Shown in pieces: positions 63,792 to 64,000 of a stretch of 64,000 nucleotides of DNA. The first letter of the stretch is position 1, and every line of letters begins with the position of its first letter. A program made the translations under genes and the position numbers. The DNA lies in assembly GCF_000717275.1 (NCBI RefSeq), contig NZ_JNYV01000004.1:496001-560000 (forward strand), in the 5' to 3' direction. The notes beneath the pieces are model-generated. The model was not told the origin of the DNA. It did not search any database and saw only the letters and a list, made by a program, of their open reading frames with translations. The DNA is from Kitasatospora arboriphila. GTDB taxonomy: Bacteria; Actinomycetota; Actinomycetes; Mycobacteriales; Mycobacteriaceae.

Positions 63792-63854
63792 GATCACCGA
63801 GCCACCACATCGCACCGAATGTGCATCTCGAACGAGCAGGAAAGGACAGGAACC

Positions 63855-64000
63855 GTGAACGATTTCATCAGCGCCGCCGGCGTGTGCGAGTCGTGGCATC
63901 TGCCTGTCCAAGGCCTGCGTCCGCGACCCGGACATACCCCCGCAATCGCCGCCATGAAGCCGGAACTCCTGGCTCCGAAAGCAGCGATTCCGGCGGTAAA
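63855..64000 (+). CDS. Partial leader reading frame (possible whiB7 upstream ORF), cut by the window end
   Basis: From GTG 63855 a frame starting VNDFISAAGVCESWHLPVQ stays open for at least 48 codons to the window edge, with AAAGGACAGGA upstream. An in-frame ATG at 63780 could start it earlier. The residues do not match WhiB7 itself (no LPC...DPDLWF segment), so I take this as the regulatory upstream ORF that such leaders carry, or another unknown gene. The whiB7 gene should follow beyond 64000. Confidence 0.4.
   Translation, partial: MNDFISAAGVCESWHLPVQGLRPRPGHTPAIAAMKPELLAPKAAIPAV

Overview
The window is a GC-rich, densely coded chromosomal segment from a mycolic-acid actinomycete. The best guess is Gordonia or a close relative; this genus is an inference from gene content, not a database result. 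The evidence is MtrA-MtrB-LpqB, WhiB1, SigH with its zinc anti-sigma factor, mycoredoxin, AdnAB, UvrD2, the 24-residue ribosomal protein bL37, DesA3-type desaturases and a WS/DGAT enzyme. From my knowledge of the M. tuberculosis map, most of the segment follows the block Rv3198c-Rv3247c in inverted order, so much of it is core chromosome rather than a mobile island. I saw no tRNA, rRNA, insertion sequence, phage gene or CRISPR array.

Layout. 0-1.6 kb: two tandem membrane-anchored proteins of unknown function with similar architecture. 1.7-11.4 kb: thymidylate kinase (divergent), the mtrA-mtrB-lpqB operon, a ComF-like phosphoribosyltransferase, long-form ribosome hibernation factor and secA. 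11.5-20 kb: lipid genes, with a WS/DGAT acyltransferase carrying an altered catalytic motif, a ferredoxin reductase and two tandem DesA3-type desaturases, interrupted by a DEAD-box helicase on the other strand. 20-30 kb: rsgA, aroA, a lipoprotein, an SRAP protein, a YbaK deacylase, sigH-rshA, bL37, a biotinyl carrier protein, a PdtaS-type kinase, whiB1 and a lipid-kinase-like gene. 30-40 kb: a phosphatase, an orphan ParA, rhlE, a ferritin-like protein, a FasR-like TetR regulator, a DUF3152 putative zincin and moeZ. 40.6-50.6 kb: a complete nitrate assimilation cluster (transporter, nitrate reductase, a NasB-like flavoprotein, nirBD, an NnaR-like HemD/winged-helix regulator, a siroheme chelatase) lying between two genes that are neighbours in M. 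tuberculosis. 50.7-64 kb: DNA repair and redox genes (alkyltransferase-like protein, lipV, adnAB, K+ channel, nudC, mycoredoxin, uvrD2). The window ends in what looks like the promoter and leader of whiB7.

The most useful regulatory observations are these. (1) A near-perfect inverted repeat, AACCTACG-N4-CGTAAGTT, lies upstream of the ferredoxin reductase and, doubled and overlapping, upstream of the first desaturase, so partner genes separated by the helicase still appear to share a regulator. (2) Two matches to the SigH/SigR promoter, GGAAC-N18-GTT, precede sigH itself and the mycoredoxin gene. (3) A WhiB7-type promoter lies at the right edge. (4) Several convergent gene pairs end in very long nested hairpins, and two pairs share a CTAG that is the stop codon on both strands. 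I found no clearly new multi-gene system. The split desaturase regulon and the catalytically altered WS/DGAT protein are the items most worth following.
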